Positions 35,268 to 45,318 of a DNA stretch of 64,000 bases are shown here, piece after piece. Position numbers and translations under genes: made by a program. Source of the stretch: an uncultured Lachnospiraceae bacterium (GTDB taxonomy: Bacteria > Bacillota > Clostridia > Lachnospirales > Lachnospiraceae); NCBI GenBank assembly GCA_910584585.1, contig CAJUBP010000002.1:124001-188000 (forward strand). The letters are read 5' to 3'. The notes beneath the pieces were generated by a model. The model made no database searches, had not been told where the DNA came from, and saw only the letters and a program-made list of their open reading frames with translations. How positions within the stretch are numbered: position 1 is the first letter of the stretch; every line of letters begins with the position of its first letter.

Positions 35268-37229
35268 ATGAAAATTCGATTTGATCAAATAGGGCGGAAG
35301 CTTGTAATATTTTTTATAGCAGTTATTGTGGGTACAGTGAGTTCAGATTTTGATACAAACGCTGCGGCTTCCCAATGTGAACTGGTCTGCAAATTGAGCG
35401 GGGAATATAGGACGGTAAACGCCTTGGGTAATCCATCCAGCGTAAAAATAGAAAGAAACAGAGAATTTTATTTAAAATATGAGATAGACCCTGAGGCGAT
35501 TGCCGGCAGCACCGTAACGATTTATGTGGAAAATGAGGATGGCGGCGCTGAGATGATTGCAAAGGTGATATGTACGTCTGTGAATGAAGATTATTATTAT
35601 GATACAGAAGAAAATTGTGCATATATCCCAATATCCTTAAAAAAAGAGCAGGGTTCCATTAAAGTGTATTTTAATATAACTCTTGCGAACGGCCAAGTGA
35701 AAGAAAAATATGAGCCTGGTTCCGAACGGGCTTTTTGTCTGGATTTGCTGGGGGAATACACCGTATCATATGATGCAAACGGCGGAACGGGAGCACCGGA
35801 CTCTCAGACGAAATATGCAGAAAGTCCGTTGGAACTGACCTATGAAGAACCGGTAAGGGAGGGATATATATTTAAAGGATGGGCGGAAAGCAGCGCAGCG
35901 ACGGAAGCGCTCTATCATCCAGGGGATCTGTATACGGAAAGCAGAGGCAAGACATTATTTGCAGTTTGGAAGCTGGATTTGCGGCCTGTAGTGAGCGGAC
36001 CGGAAGATCAGTCTGTGAAAATGGGGGAAAGCGCTGTATTCAGCGTAACTGCGGAAGGAGATCATCCAGATAGTTACAGCTATCAGTGGTACGCGGCGGA
36101 TTCCCAGACTGGAACGGGAACTATCCTTGCCGGAGAGACAGAACCCACTCTTGTGATAGCAAAGGATAAGATAACGCAGAAATCAGACGGCTTATATTAT
36201 TACTGTATAGTATATGACAGTTACAGTGATGAATATGTGGAAAGCCGCTATGCCAGACTGACAGTATACAGCGAGCCGGCGGTAACAGGTCCTGCCAATC
36301 TAGAAGTGAAGGAAGGGGAAGCAGCGGTATTTAGCGTGACGGCCAATGGCGGGAAGCCTACGGCTTATACTTTTCAATGGTACTATGCGCTGTCTCAAAG
36401 CAGTCCAGGAACTATGATTGAAGGGGCTGTATCCTCATCGTATACGATACCGGGCAGCCAGGTGACAGTAGGCTTGAACGGCAGATATTATTATTGTGTA
36501 GTGAGTAATGACATATATCATGTCACAAGCAGCAGGGCAAAATTGACAGTGCAGAGCGTCAGTGATTCGGACAGTAATGGGGGAAGCGGCAGTAATGGGG
36601 ACAATAATAACGGCGGCAGCGGCGGTAATGGAGATAGTAATAACGGCGGCAGCGGCGGTAATGGAGATAACGGCAGCGGAAACAGCAATAAAAAGCGAAG
36701 GACACAGACAATCCGGGCATCCTCTTATGTGAAGGAATATGGAAGCAAAGCATTTTATCTGAAAGCAAAAACAAGCGGAGACGGCAGGCTGACATATTCC
36801 AGCAGCAACCGCAAAGTGGCTTCCGTATCATCAAAGGGAAAAGTATCTGTGAAAAAGTATGGAACGGCAGTGATTACCATTCGCGCGTCAAAGACTGTAA
36901 ATTATAATGCGGCAAGCAAAAAAGTGAAAATAAAGGTTGTGCCGAAGCGAATAACATTCATAAAAGTAAAGTCTCCGGCCTGGCGTGAAATGGAGATGAA
37001 ATGGAAGGATGATAAAACAGTAACAGGCTATCGATTGGAGGTTTCCCGTAAAAATAATTTTAAATCTAATACGATCATGCGCAGTTGTAAAAGGCCAAAG
37101 GGAGAGATTGTACTTGTGGGAGTTTCCAGTGGGAAAACATATTATTTCAGGATACGTTCCTATGTAAAAGTGGGCAAAAGCAAGTATTATGGTCCCTGGA
37201 GCAAAGTGAAGAAAGTAAAAATTAAGTAA
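35268..37229 (+). CDS. secreted Ig-like/Listeria-Bacteroides-repeat protein, paralogue of the 14079 gene
   Basis: 653 residues from the ATG at 35268 (GGAGGG upstream; ATG 35244 overlaps the previous stop). Signal-like N-terminus, then the same domain order as its paralogue: conserved N-domain, Listeria-Bacteroides repeat (YDANGGTGAPDSQTKY), two Ig-like domains, a Gly/Asn/Ser linker, Big2-like and fibronectin-III-like domains. Many segments are identical to the first copy. The linker contains an 11-residue tandem repeat at 36606. Probable surface-associated partner of the 37281 product. Confidence 0.75.
   Translation: MKIRFDQIGRKLVIFFIAVIVGTVSSDFDTNAAASQCELVCKLSGEYRTVNALGNPSSVKIERNREFYLKYEIDPEAIAGSTVTIYVENEDGGAEMIAKVICTSVNEDYYYDTEENCAYIPISLKKEQGSIKVYFNITLANGQVKEKYEPGSERAFCLDLLGEYTVSYDANGGTGAPDSQTKYAESPLELTYEEPVREGYIFKGWAESSAATEALYHPGDLYTESRGKTLFAVWKLDLRPVVSGPEDQSVKMGESAVFSVTAEGDHPDSYSYQWYAADSQTGTGTILAGETEPTLVIAKDKITQKSDGLYYYCIVYDSYSDEYVESRYARLTVYSEPAVTGPANLEVKEGEAAVFSVTANGGKPTAYTFQWYYALSQSSPGTMIEGAVSSSYTIPGSQVTVGLNGRYYYCVVSNDIYHVTSSRAKLTVQSVSDSDSNGGSGSNGDNNNGGSGGNGDSNNGGSGGNGDNGSGNSNKKRRTQTIRASSYVKEYGSKAFYLKAKTSGDGRLTYSSSNRKVASVSSKGKVSVKKYGTAVITIRASKTVNYNAASKKVKIKVVPKRITFIKVKSPAWREMEMKWKDDKTVTGYRLEVSRKNNFKSNTIMRSCKRPKGEIVLVGVSSGKTYYFRIRSYVKVGKSKYYGPWSKVKKVKIK
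36606..36671 (+). repeat. 33-bp minisatellite in the linker of the Ig-like gene
   Basis: Two near-identical 33-base units (36606-36638, 36639-36671) encode NNGGSGGNGDS, with a partial third copy before them. The unit is a multiple of three, so copy-number change would alter linker length without a frameshift. Confidence 0.8.
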
Positions 37230-37280
37230 TAGGCATCCTATGTGATAAAAAGTACTTTATGAAGAAAGGGAGAATAGTTA

Positions 37281-40200
37281 ATGAAAGGTTGGAAGTTATG
37301 GAGACGGTGTGCTGCTTTTTTGCTGGCAGCAATATTTTTAGTTACAAATATGGCAGTTCATCCCAGAATGGTTCAGGCAGCGTCAAAACAAGTAAAGAGC
37401 ATTTCGGTGAAAGTCGGATCCAAAAAAGTTACCAAAAAGACGGTGACGATGTACAGCGGGGATTCAAAGAAGCTGAAAGTCAGTGTGTCGCCGAAAGACG
37501 CCAAGAAGAAAATTACCTTTGCTTCAAGTAAAAAAAGTGTTGCGTCTGTTAGCAATAAGGGTGTGGTTACGGCGAAAAAGTCCGGCACAGCTAAGATCAA
37601 GATAACTGTTACAGGTAAGGATAACAAAAAGAAATCGTCTTATGTGAAAGTGAAGGTAAAATATGTTTCACTTGCATTGAATAAAAAAACGGCATCCCTT
37701 AAGGTTGGAAAAAAACTGACTCTGGCAGCGAAGGCGTCTCCAAAGAGAAAAGTGAAGTGGAGTACTTCAAACAGAAAAGTAGCCACTGTATCTACCAAAG
37801 GGGTAGTGAAGGGTGTGAAGGCCGGGACTGCAAAGTTGACTGCAAGTGTTGGAAATAAGAAGGCAGACTGTCTGGTCAAGGTTGTAAAGGGAGGTTCCGG
37901 AGACAGCGGTATAGATGCGGAAGTGAAAGTGCAGGGACTGAATGCTTCGATAGAGGGTGGAAATACTGTTTATGTTGGACATTCCAGTTCGGTTATTACT
38001 CAGATTATTCCGGCAAACGCAACGAACAAGTCGCTTTCCTATCATTCCAGCAATACGGCTGTGGCTCAGATAAATGAACGGGGCTCAATTCTTGGAATTT
38101 CAGAGGGCACAGCAGTGATAACTGTGACTGCTTCCGGGAATGTCAGTACAACATTGAATGTAAGGGTTGTAGAAGTGCCAGTGGAATCGGTCAAAGTGAA
38201 CCCAGGTACCCTTGAATTGACGATTACCGGTACTGCAAATCTGACTGCAGAGATATTGCCGGCAGAGGCATCTAAGAAGCTGGTGATCTGGAGCAGCGAT
38301 AATATGGCAATTGCAAGGGTTGATGCAAATGGCAAGGTTACAGGAGTATCGGCAGGAACCACGGAAATAAAAGCCCAGGTAGCCGGAAGCGATCGTTTTG
38401 ACGTATGCACAGTCAGAGTAGTGGGCAATTCTGCCATTGCAGATGGGATCTCAATGGAAGTAACAAATCCTTATAAGGACAATGTGGGAAGGATATATGA
38501 TAATACGGTGCTGTTTGGCAGGGACATGGCTCTGCGTGTGCGATTGGTTCGGGACAAACAGCCGGTTGGCAAAGCAAATATTAATCTTCAATTAAAATCT
38601 TCATTCGGAAATGCAGAGGATTGTTTTGAAGTGCGGCAGTCGAACCAGGAAACAGATGCAGATGGATATGCAAACTTTTATATCGGCGTCAAAGATCATG
38701 AATGGAATGCAGTGTGCGGGAAATGGCAGAGTTTTATTGTCACTGCCATGGATTCTGCTTCCAATGAGCGGGCGGAACTTAGTGTCAGGTTTGCAACAGT
38801 ACGTTTGGAACGGATAGAGGTGATTTCTGATATCGTCCCTTCCAGAAATGCGTCTTTTGCAGATTCAGGAATTTATGAGACGGTTTCAACTAATGGAAGC
38901 AAGAAAGTAGAGTATGTTACCAGCCAGCAGGTTTCTTCTCCAAGCGAAGATCACAGTGTATGCCTGGAGGCGCAGCCTTATTTGCTGCTGCCTGCAACCA
39001 GAGAAACAGCAAACAGCGGAGAATGGCATGTTTCATTTCCAAATGAAGACGGCAGCGGGGCCTCAGGAAATTATTCTATTTACAATGATGATACAAACGA
39101 AACTACGACTACAACGATAGAGGAAGTTCCGGCAGGATTGAATAGCCTGACTGTGAAGTTTGATAAGATTGCTCTGTCAAAATATACTGCAATTTATATG
39201 GATCTTTATAGTGCTGAAACAGGAAATTTGATGGGGCATCAGGAACTTACTGCAGCCAATAACGGGGCTGCATCAGGGTTCTCATTTGGGAAGCAGACAG
39301 ATGAGAGGGGGTATTTGGTGGTATCTTTGGTATCCCAGGGACAAGTAGAAGAGGGGAGTGAGGGTTATGTGATAAGAGAGATTACAGGGGCATGGACAAG
39401 CGAAGGATATGAGAAAGCAGAAGCTGTAGAACTGGAAAGTGCTGTGGGGTGGGAAGTGGTAAGCCCGGAATATTCAGTGGTAGACGACTTGCCGAATGTG
39501 GAACAGTATGTGCCGGACACAATGATAGCGGATAATTATACCTATAAATATAAAGTTCCGCTGTTTCCCCAGGCTGGGAATGCAGTCATTGAAGCAACTG
39601 GCCCCAATAATGACGGAGTGAAGGAATATTTTGTATACCCGTCTGTGAATGCAAGGTCAGGAGAAGTATATGACAATAAGAATACCTTGGCGCCTGTGCG
39701 GAGAGCTGTTAAGGCAGTGTATCTTGGCAAAGATGATGTGACGCATCAGGTGGGAAAATTTCGTCAGGAGGGAAACAAAGCAATTGTGGATTCTACAGAA
39801 ACAGGAGTGACAATTGTAAAGGCAGTGATTGCTGTGGAGGGATTAACTGTCAATGAACTGAATTCGCAGAACGGCGGAGCCTTGTACAGTTCCATCCAGT
39901 GGGTTCCTGTTCCGAACAAGATGCCCTCTGAGATAGTATCGGATTATTATGCCTTGGAAGGGCAGTCAGTTACAATCACAGCGCAGGTAATAGATGAACT
40001 TGGAAATCCTGTGGCTGGGGATGGAAACATTGTCTTTCAATATAATAATGGTTTTGGGCTCACTGATATTACTGCGCAGGGGCAGCAGCTGACTGGCGCA
40101 GGAAATGATGCGGCAACAAATTATGTCACCGTCAGTGAAATCACAAATGGGACAACTGATACGGCAGGCCAGGCCGTTCTAAAGCTGAGAGGAGTAAACG

Positions 40201-41090
40201 CAGGATATGTAGAGGGCATTACGGCAGTATGCGGAGACTTTAATGTTAAGCTGACTATTGGAAGCGCTGTCAAGGAAGAGATTAAGACAGCAAACATCTA
40301 TTGGGTGGATATGGGACTTACCTATGTAAATTCAGCAGTAAGTTCAGATAATCCTTTACGGACAACAAACTTTGCATATGAAGTGGTTTCAGTTCCGACA
40401 GATAGCAGCAGCATAGTGGGAAAAACATGGAAAGTTGGTTTTCTTCCGGTTGCGCAATCCTATAAATTCAGCTACGCAGATCCGGGGACAGTGGAACGTC
40501 CGGTGAAAGAAAACGAGTTTGCCAGTGTGTCCGGAATTTCTATAGGCTATAGCAGCGATGGAGCAGGAAGCTGCAGGCAAGAGGATAATACGGCAATTTT
40601 ATCTTCTACACAGACCGGCATAACGAATTTGACAGGGAAAATTAAGCTGCCAAGCGATTCAGGCAGCGTGAAGTTTACATTTTATGATGAAGACGGAAAT
40701 GAAGTGACTCATACCAATATTGGCGACAGCATATCAGAAAGCACCGCAGAAAACACGGGGCTCAAATATCAGATGAATTGGCTGCCAAGCGGTGAAAAAC
40801 TTGAAATATTAGAGGGAAAAGAGGCCAGCTTTAAGAACTATGAGGAAGTTCAAATCCGTGTACGGTTGAGTGACAATTATGGCAATCCAATTTCCGGCGC
40901 GAATATTTCATACGGAATTTCGGGATATCATCAAAATTTGGAAACCCAGAGCGGAATCACAGATTCCTACGGTATGGTTACCATTACGCTTCCTGCGCCG
41001 AATACAGCGGGAGTTACCACTACTATTTCTGTTACGGCAGAGAAAGATAAGGATTTGCAGGAAAGCATTATAATAACTTATACCAATTGA
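37281..41090 (+). CDS. large secreted Big2/Big1 Ig-like repeat protein, paralogue of the 16238 gene
   Basis: 1269 residues: signal peptide (WRRCAAFLLAAIFLVTNMAV), four N-terminal Big2-type domains (KSVASVSNKGVVTAKKSGTA and similar), a central region of unknown fold and two Big1-like modules near the C-terminus. It matches the first copy along its length, including TNPYKDNVGRIYDNTVLFGRD, SSIQWVPVPN and ANIYWVDMGLTYVNSAV. No wall anchor. It lies 51 bases after the 35268 gene, probably in one operon, and ends before a strong terminator. Confidence 0.8.
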   Translation: MKGWKLWRRCAAFLLAAIFLVTNMAVHPRMVQAASKQVKSISVKVGSKKVTKKTVTMYSGDSKKLKVSVSPKDAKKKITFASSKKSVASVSNKGVVTAKKSGTAKIKITVTGKDNKKKSSYVKVKVKYVSLALNKKTASLKVGKKLTLAAKASPKRKVKWSTSNRKVATVSTKGVVKGVKAGTAKLTASVGNKKADCLVKVVKGGSGDSGIDAEVKVQGLNASIEGGNTVYVGHSSSVITQIIPANATNKSLSYHSSNTAVAQINERGSILGISEGTAVITVTASGNVSTTLNVRVVEVPVESVKVNPGTLELTITGTANLTAEILPAEASKKLVIWSSDNMAIARVDANGKVTGVSAGTTEIKAQVAGSDRFDVCTVRVVGNSAIADGISMEVTNPYKDNVGRIYDNTVLFGRDMALRVRLVRDKQPVGKANINLQLKSSFGNAEDCFEVRQSNQETDADGYANFYIGVKDHEWNAVCGKWQSFIVTAMDSASNERAELSVRFATVRLERIEVISDIVPSRNASFADSGIYETVSTNGSKKVEYVTSQQVSSPSEDHSVCLEAQPYLLLPATRETANSGEWHVSFPNEDGSGASGNYSIYNDDTNETTTTTIEEVPAGLNSLTVKFDKIALSKYTAIYMDLYSAETGNLMGHQELTAANNGAASGFSFGKQTDERGYLVVSLVSQGQVEEGSEGYVIREITGAWTSEGYEKAEAVELESAVGWEVVSPEYSVVDDLPNVEQYVPDTMIADNYTYKYKVPLFPQAGNAVIEATGPNNDGVKEYFVYPSVNARSGEVYDNKNTLAPVRRAVKAVYLGKDDVTHQVGKFRQEGNKAIVDSTETGVTIVKAVIAVEGLTVNELNSQNGGALYSSIQWVPVPNKMPSEIVSDYYALEGQSVTITAQVIDELGNPVAGDGNIVFQYNNGFGLTDITAQGQQLTGAGNDAATNYVTVSEITNGTTDTAGQAVLKLRGVNAGYVEGITAVCGDFNVKLTIGSAVKEEIKTANIYWVDMGLTYVNSAVSSDNPLRTTNFAYEVVSVPTDSSSIVGKTWKVGFLPVAQSYKFSYADPGTVERPVKENEFASVSGISIGYSSDGAGSCRQEDNTAILSSTQTGITNLTGKIKLPSDSGSVKFTFYDEDGNEVTHTNIGDSISESTAENTGLKYQMNWLPSGEKLEILEGKEASFKNYEEVQIRVRLSDNYGNPISGANISYGISGYHQNLETQSGITDSYGMVTITLPAPNTAGVTTTISVTAEKDKDLQESIIITYTN

Positions 41091-41105
41091 AGACAGTAGG
41101 GCCAA

Positions 41106-41143
41106 AAAGGATATCCCCGTTGTTTGCAGCGGGGATATCCTTT
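41106..41143 (+). terminator. strong terminator after the second cassette
   Basis: AAAGGATATCCCCG at 41106-41119 pairs exactly with CGGGGATATCCTTT at 41130-41143, followed by T-rich sequence. Confidence 0.85.
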
Positions 41144-41283
41144 GCTGTATTCTTATCATTTATTCTGTTTTGGTCTGTCTGAATTTCAGGCAGCGGAAGT
41201 ATTGCTTGTGCTGCTTATACCAATAGTTTTTCAAGAAAGTAAAATTATCAATGTTTTTAAAACAGAAGGAAAGAGATGTTGTA

Positions 41284-44200
41284 GTGAAAAAAGTAAAAAT
41301 GTTCTTATCATCGACATTTGAGCCGTTAATGATAAGCCAAAGGGATTTATTCAGGAATGAATTGCGTTTTCGGTTGGAAATGGAACTGGGGCAGTACGGG
41401 ATTTACTTTTATTTATATGATTTTGAAATGGGAATACCCAGAAATACAAGACCGGAATTTGTAATACGTCAGTGTTTGCAGGCGGTGAAAGCAAGCAATA
41501 TTTTTATCGGTATTGTAGGGAAGGAGTATGGAACGCCGATACAAACATTTCTGAGAGGGGAAAAAGAAAGAGAAAGATTGAAAGAAGAATATCCAATGCT
41601 GGCAGGGGCCATTGACAGGAATGTGAGTGTATTGGAAATGGAATTTCTCTATGCGTTAGCCTCAGAACATAAGAAGAAATTATTTCTTAATGTAAATGAT
41701 AATTCGGGAGAGAGGAATAGGAAAACTTGTAAATTAATATCACTAATACAGCAATCAGGACAGAAATGTCAGGAGGTTTCTGATGCCGGACAACTTAAAG
41801 ACATTGTAATTGGGTGGGTTTTAAAGGAAATACATGAAAGCGTGACAAAGGTTGCGCCATGTATGATGACAGCATATGCTGTAAGAAAAACGAAATGTTA
41901 TGTAAAAGACAGGCAGCTTTCAGCAATATATCAGTATTTGGAGGGGGCATCCAGAAAAATATTGTGTATTTATGGCAAAAAGGGCAGTGGGAGAACGGTT
42001 TTGGTTTCCCAGATGTATCTGGAGCAATATGTGCCAGGGATGTGCTTTGCGTTTGCAGGATGTGAAGCTTATACGCTGAGCGAAATAATATTGATTTTAC
42101 TGAAGCAAATTTACGCATATTATAAAATGCCGGAAGGAGAGATGAAGAATGTCTATTCGGAACGGGACTATGTGCGCTTATTTCAGGAAACGATAAGGAA
42201 AATAGCTAAATATTCTGCAAAGTGCTGTTTAGTAATAGATGGTATTGACAAGATACATAGGATGGACGCAGTTTCATTAAATGTGATTTTGCCGGATTAT
42301 TTACCGGAAAATGTGAAAATGATTCTTACAACTAATAATAAATCGCTGGTTTCTGATAGGAAAGTGTCTTTTTTGCGCCATAGTTCTGTGGACAATTATA
42401 AAGTTATTGAAAGAATTCTGTGGACAGAGGGGAAGCAGGGAGAAAGCAGACGCATAGCCCAAAATTGGATTTTTCGTAAAAGGGCAAAAATTTCATTGGA
42501 ATATGTTTATGTATTCATTACGGAACTAAATGCTTCAGCAAAATATAATACGGTAACAAGAACGTTATATAAGCGGGCCTTACAGGCGGGCGGTCTTTGG
42601 AGTTTGTATACTTTCTTTTTGCAGCGGATGTTAGGGAGGTTTCCGGGAAAAGAGAATTATATAAGAAAAATGATGCTTTATTTTGTTTCCACGGAAAATG
42701 GTTTAACAGAAAGGGAATTGGAGCTGCTAGTGGGATTTGTAGATGGGGAGATACTCTCATTTGTGTATCCTTATCTGGAAATAACCGGGGAACAGCGTAT
42801 GTTAATTGATTCAGGAGAATTTTACGATGCTGTCTGCCGACTATGGAAAGTGAGCGAAGAGCATTTGCAGTGCTATAGAAAAAATATCATAACAGTATGT
42901 TTTCAGGATGCGAAAGATGATCCGGTGCTTGGCCGGGAATTGCTGCATCAGCTGCAGTATATTCGGGATAAAGTATGGAGCGGAAGAATTCTTGCTGATA
43001 TTCAGATCGTAGACAGTATTACATATTATAATGAAAAATATGCACTGTGTTGTTTGAAAAAACTTTCTAATTTTAATCAGATTTTACAGTCATGGTCTGA
43101 ACTAGAAATTACAGAAGAAAATTATGTCTGTATGATTACGATAATTAACATTGAATTGGAACAGGAGATGTATGATTGTGCGCAAAAGCATTTGAAAAAA
43201 ATGCTTGACCTATTAAAACAAGGCAGAATAGAGCCGAATGATACAGGAAATATTTATAATCAATTGTCTGTGTTATATGCCAAGATCCTTCAGTATGACA
43301 AAGCGTACAGATATGCCAAAGAAGCGATTAGAGCTGCTCAGGAAAGTCGGGAAAATTCTGTTCAAGTATGTGAATGTAAAAATCTATTGTGCAGAATTTA
43401 TCTGAATACAGGACATTATGTAATGGCATATGCATTAGGGCGCAGACTGTTGGAGTCTTATGCCAATCCGTTTTTTGAAGATGCAGTAAGCAGTTTGCGA
43501 ATCAGGATAACACTTCTCAATAGCTTGAATAAGCAGCGCAGGGACAATGAATATCAAAAAGAATATGTTTGGCTGATGCCGCGGCTGGAAGCTGCGTTTG
43601 GAAAAGTGGATTCAGAAGTGATGCAAGTGAGAATTTTAAACATTCATTTTCTTATACGCCGAGGATACTTGGAGCGTGCGTTACTGCAGTGCAGAAAGGT
43701 CTGGGAATTAGTAGAAATAGACAGCGAATTTAAAATAGAATTACTTTTGGCGGAATGTGACGTTTACTATTGCCTGAGGGATTGGAAAAGGGAAGCTGAA
43801 TCTTTGAAAAAAGCAGGAGAACTTTTGAGAGCGAAGAGAAGGAAAGGGACAGTGGAAGAAATTTCCTGGTTTCAAAAAATTATGTGTTACTTTATTGAAA
43901 CTGGAAAATCGAAAGAGGCGATAAAGGTTGGGAAAAGAGTTCAGAATCTGCTGGAGCCTTGCCATGGGGCTCAGTTGTGGGAAGTTGATAATTTTTTAAC
44001 TATGGGGGCAGCATATGAAACTATGGGGCAAAACCAGGCCGCTTTGAAAAATTACGAAAATGCAATACAGGTTCTGAAAAATCAGAGAGATGTCTTCCGT
44101 GAAAAAGAGGCGGATATTTATAATCAAATGGGTTCCTGTTTTCAGAATATGCAGTTTTATGCTAAAGCATATAAGGCTTATCGGAAAGCATTAGATATGC

Positions 44201-45051
44201 TGCAAAAAGATTCTTGTTTTCAGCATGAATTGTATGGAACAATCCTGAATAATATGGGACAGTTGATGCAGGAAACAAGACATGAAAGGGAAGCGATGAA
44301 ATATTATGCTGAAGCATTGAAATGCTATCAGGGCTATTATCCGGATTATAATATGCATATTGCAACTATTTTGGATAATATGGGCGGTGTTTTTGACAGG
44401 AAGGAAGAATATAAAAAAGCAGCTCATTTTCATTTGAAAGGATTGTGGTATCGGTTAAAGCATGGTGGATTGCATACACCTTCAACAGTGACTTCTTTGC
44501 ACAATTTAGCAAATACGTGGAGTTTGGATGGAAGGCATTTTTTGACCTGTATTACAGAGTGTATGGCAGTTATCGGATTAAAGAACAGGGAAGTCTCAGT
44601 GGAAGATTATCCGATTTATCTATGTATGGGGCAAGCGTTAGAACATATCCATTTCAGGAAGCTGGCGCTTCAGTACTATGTTCGGGCTTATCATCTGCTG
44701 AGCAGAAAAAAAGAGGTTGTTTCAGAGACAGCGGAAATAAATTTAATATTAGCCACATTTGATAAGGATTGGGAGAAAGATAGCAATGCCCTGAAAAAAT
44801 TGCAGGCAGCAGAAAGGCTGCTGAGAAATAAAAAAAATCTATATAGGAAGGATTATGAGTTAAAGATAGCGGTATATTTTTCAATGGAAAGATACTATTG
44901 TTACCATGGCAGATATTATGCGGCGTTAAAGTGTTTGGATGCGGCAAAAGCAGTGATAAACTGTAATTTGGGTGAGGAAGAATATGGAGAAATTTGGGAG
45001 GCGATTTTAGCGGCACAAACAGAGATAGAAGATAGCATGGCGAGGGAATAG
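41284..45051 (+). CDS. DUF4062-NTPase-TPR (STAND-like) protein
   Basis: Large cytoplasmic sensor-like protein, about 1255 residues. The N-terminal DUF4062 domain has KVKMFLSSTFEPLMISQRDL, then FVIRQCLQAVKASNIFIGIVG and YGTPIQ. A P-loop NTPase follows: Walker A GKKGSGRTVL near 229, Walker B CCLVIDGIDKI near 313, and an L-T-T-N sensor-like segment. The C-terminal 700 residues are tetratricopeptide repeats (ENAIQVLKNQRDVFREKEAD, YAKAYKAYRKALDML). This is the effector-switch-sensor plan of STAND proteins, many of which act in immunity or signalling. GTG 41284 is chosen because GGAAAGAG precedes it; ATG 41251 is possible. It follows the Ig-like cassette but a strong terminator separates them. Confidence 0.8.
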   Translation: MKKVKMFLSSTFEPLMISQRDLFRNELRFRLEMELGQYGIYFYLYDFEMGIPRNTRPEFVIRQCLQAVKASNIFIGIVGKEYGTPIQTFLRGEKERERLKEEYPMLAGAIDRNVSVLEMEFLYALASEHKKKLFLNVNDNSGERNRKTCKLISLIQQSGQKCQEVSDAGQLKDIVIGWVLKEIHESVTKVAPCMMTAYAVRKTKCYVKDRQLSAIYQYLEGASRKILCIYGKKGSGRTVLVSQMYLEQYVPGMCFAFAGCEAYTLSEIILILLKQIYAYYKMPEGEMKNVYSERDYVRLFQETIRKIAKYSAKCCLVIDGIDKIHRMDAVSLNVILPDYLPENVKMILTTNNKSLVSDRKVSFLRHSSVDNYKVIERILWTEGKQGESRRIAQNWIFRKRAKISLEYVYVFITELNASAKYNTVTRTLYKRALQAGGLWSLYTFFLQRMLGRFPGKENYIRKMMLYFVSTENGLTERELELLVGFVDGEILSFVYPYLEITGEQRMLIDSGEFYDAVCRLWKVSEEHLQCYRKNIITVCFQDAKDDPVLGRELLHQLQYIRDKVWSGRILADIQIVDSITYYNEKYALCCLKKLSNFNQILQSWSELEITEENYVCMITIINIELEQEMYDCAQKHLKKMLDLLKQGRIEPNDTGNIYNQLSVLYAKILQYDKAYRYAKEAIRAAQESRENSVQVCECKNLLCRIYLNTGHYVMAYALGRRLLESYANPFFEDAVSSLRIRITLLNSLNKQRRDNEYQKEYVWLMPRLEAAFGKVDSEVMQVRILNIHFLIRRGYLERALLQCRKVWELVEIDSEFKIELLLAECDVYYCLRDWKREAESLKKAGELLRAKRRKGTVEEISWFQKIMCYFIETGKSKEAIKVGKRVQNLLEPCHGAQLWEVDNFLTMGAAYETMGQNQAALKNYENAIQVLKNQRDVFREKEADIYNQMGSCFQNMQFYAKAYKAYRKALDMLQKDSCFQHELYGTILNNMGQLMQETRHEREAMKYYAEALKCYQGYYPDYNMHIATILDNMGGVFDRKEEYKKAAHFHLKGLWYRLKHGGLHTPSTVTSLHNLANTWSLDGRHFLTCITECMAVIGLKNREVSVEDYPIYLCMGQALEHIHFRKLALQYYVRAYHLLSRKKEVVSETAEINLILATFDKDWEKDSNALKKLQAAERLLRNKKNLYRKDYELKIAVYFSMERYYCYHGRYYAALKCLDAAKAVINCNLGEEEYGEIWEAILAAQTEIEDSMARE

Positions 45052-45180
45052 GAATTATGTTTTGCAGGCCCGGAATATCTCATTATAAATGAAATTACAG
45101 TATGGAATTCACGAATAGGCGGTTACTATTACACGCAGATCGGAATATGTCATGAAAGAGTTGGGGGAGTATCCTTTGAA

Positions 45181-45282
45181 AGGGGCTGTCAGAAAGTGCT
45201 TTTTAACATATATAGTAAGTGCTTCGGCATTATGGCGATAAATTGTGTGAGAATTTCACTTTCCGGCAACCATCTTTCATTC
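45181..45282. repeat. decayed MITE-like element, same family as 61269
   Basis: The left end GGGGCTGTCAGAAAGTG and the inverse of the right end (GGTTGCCGGAAAGTG) are imperfect inverted repeats. The inner sequence next to the right end (inverse GTGAAATTCTCACACAATT) aligns with the 61269 element. Length about 102 bp, no ORF. It fills most of the 267-base gap between convergent genes. Confidence 0.5.
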
Positions 45283-45318
45283 GGAAGTAATTGGCGCTAC
45301 GCGTGAGACGTGACGCAG

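Noticed and set aside
36606..36671. Possible CRISPR-like repeat
   Set aside because: The repeats are tandem without spacers and encode an 11-residue linker in frame.
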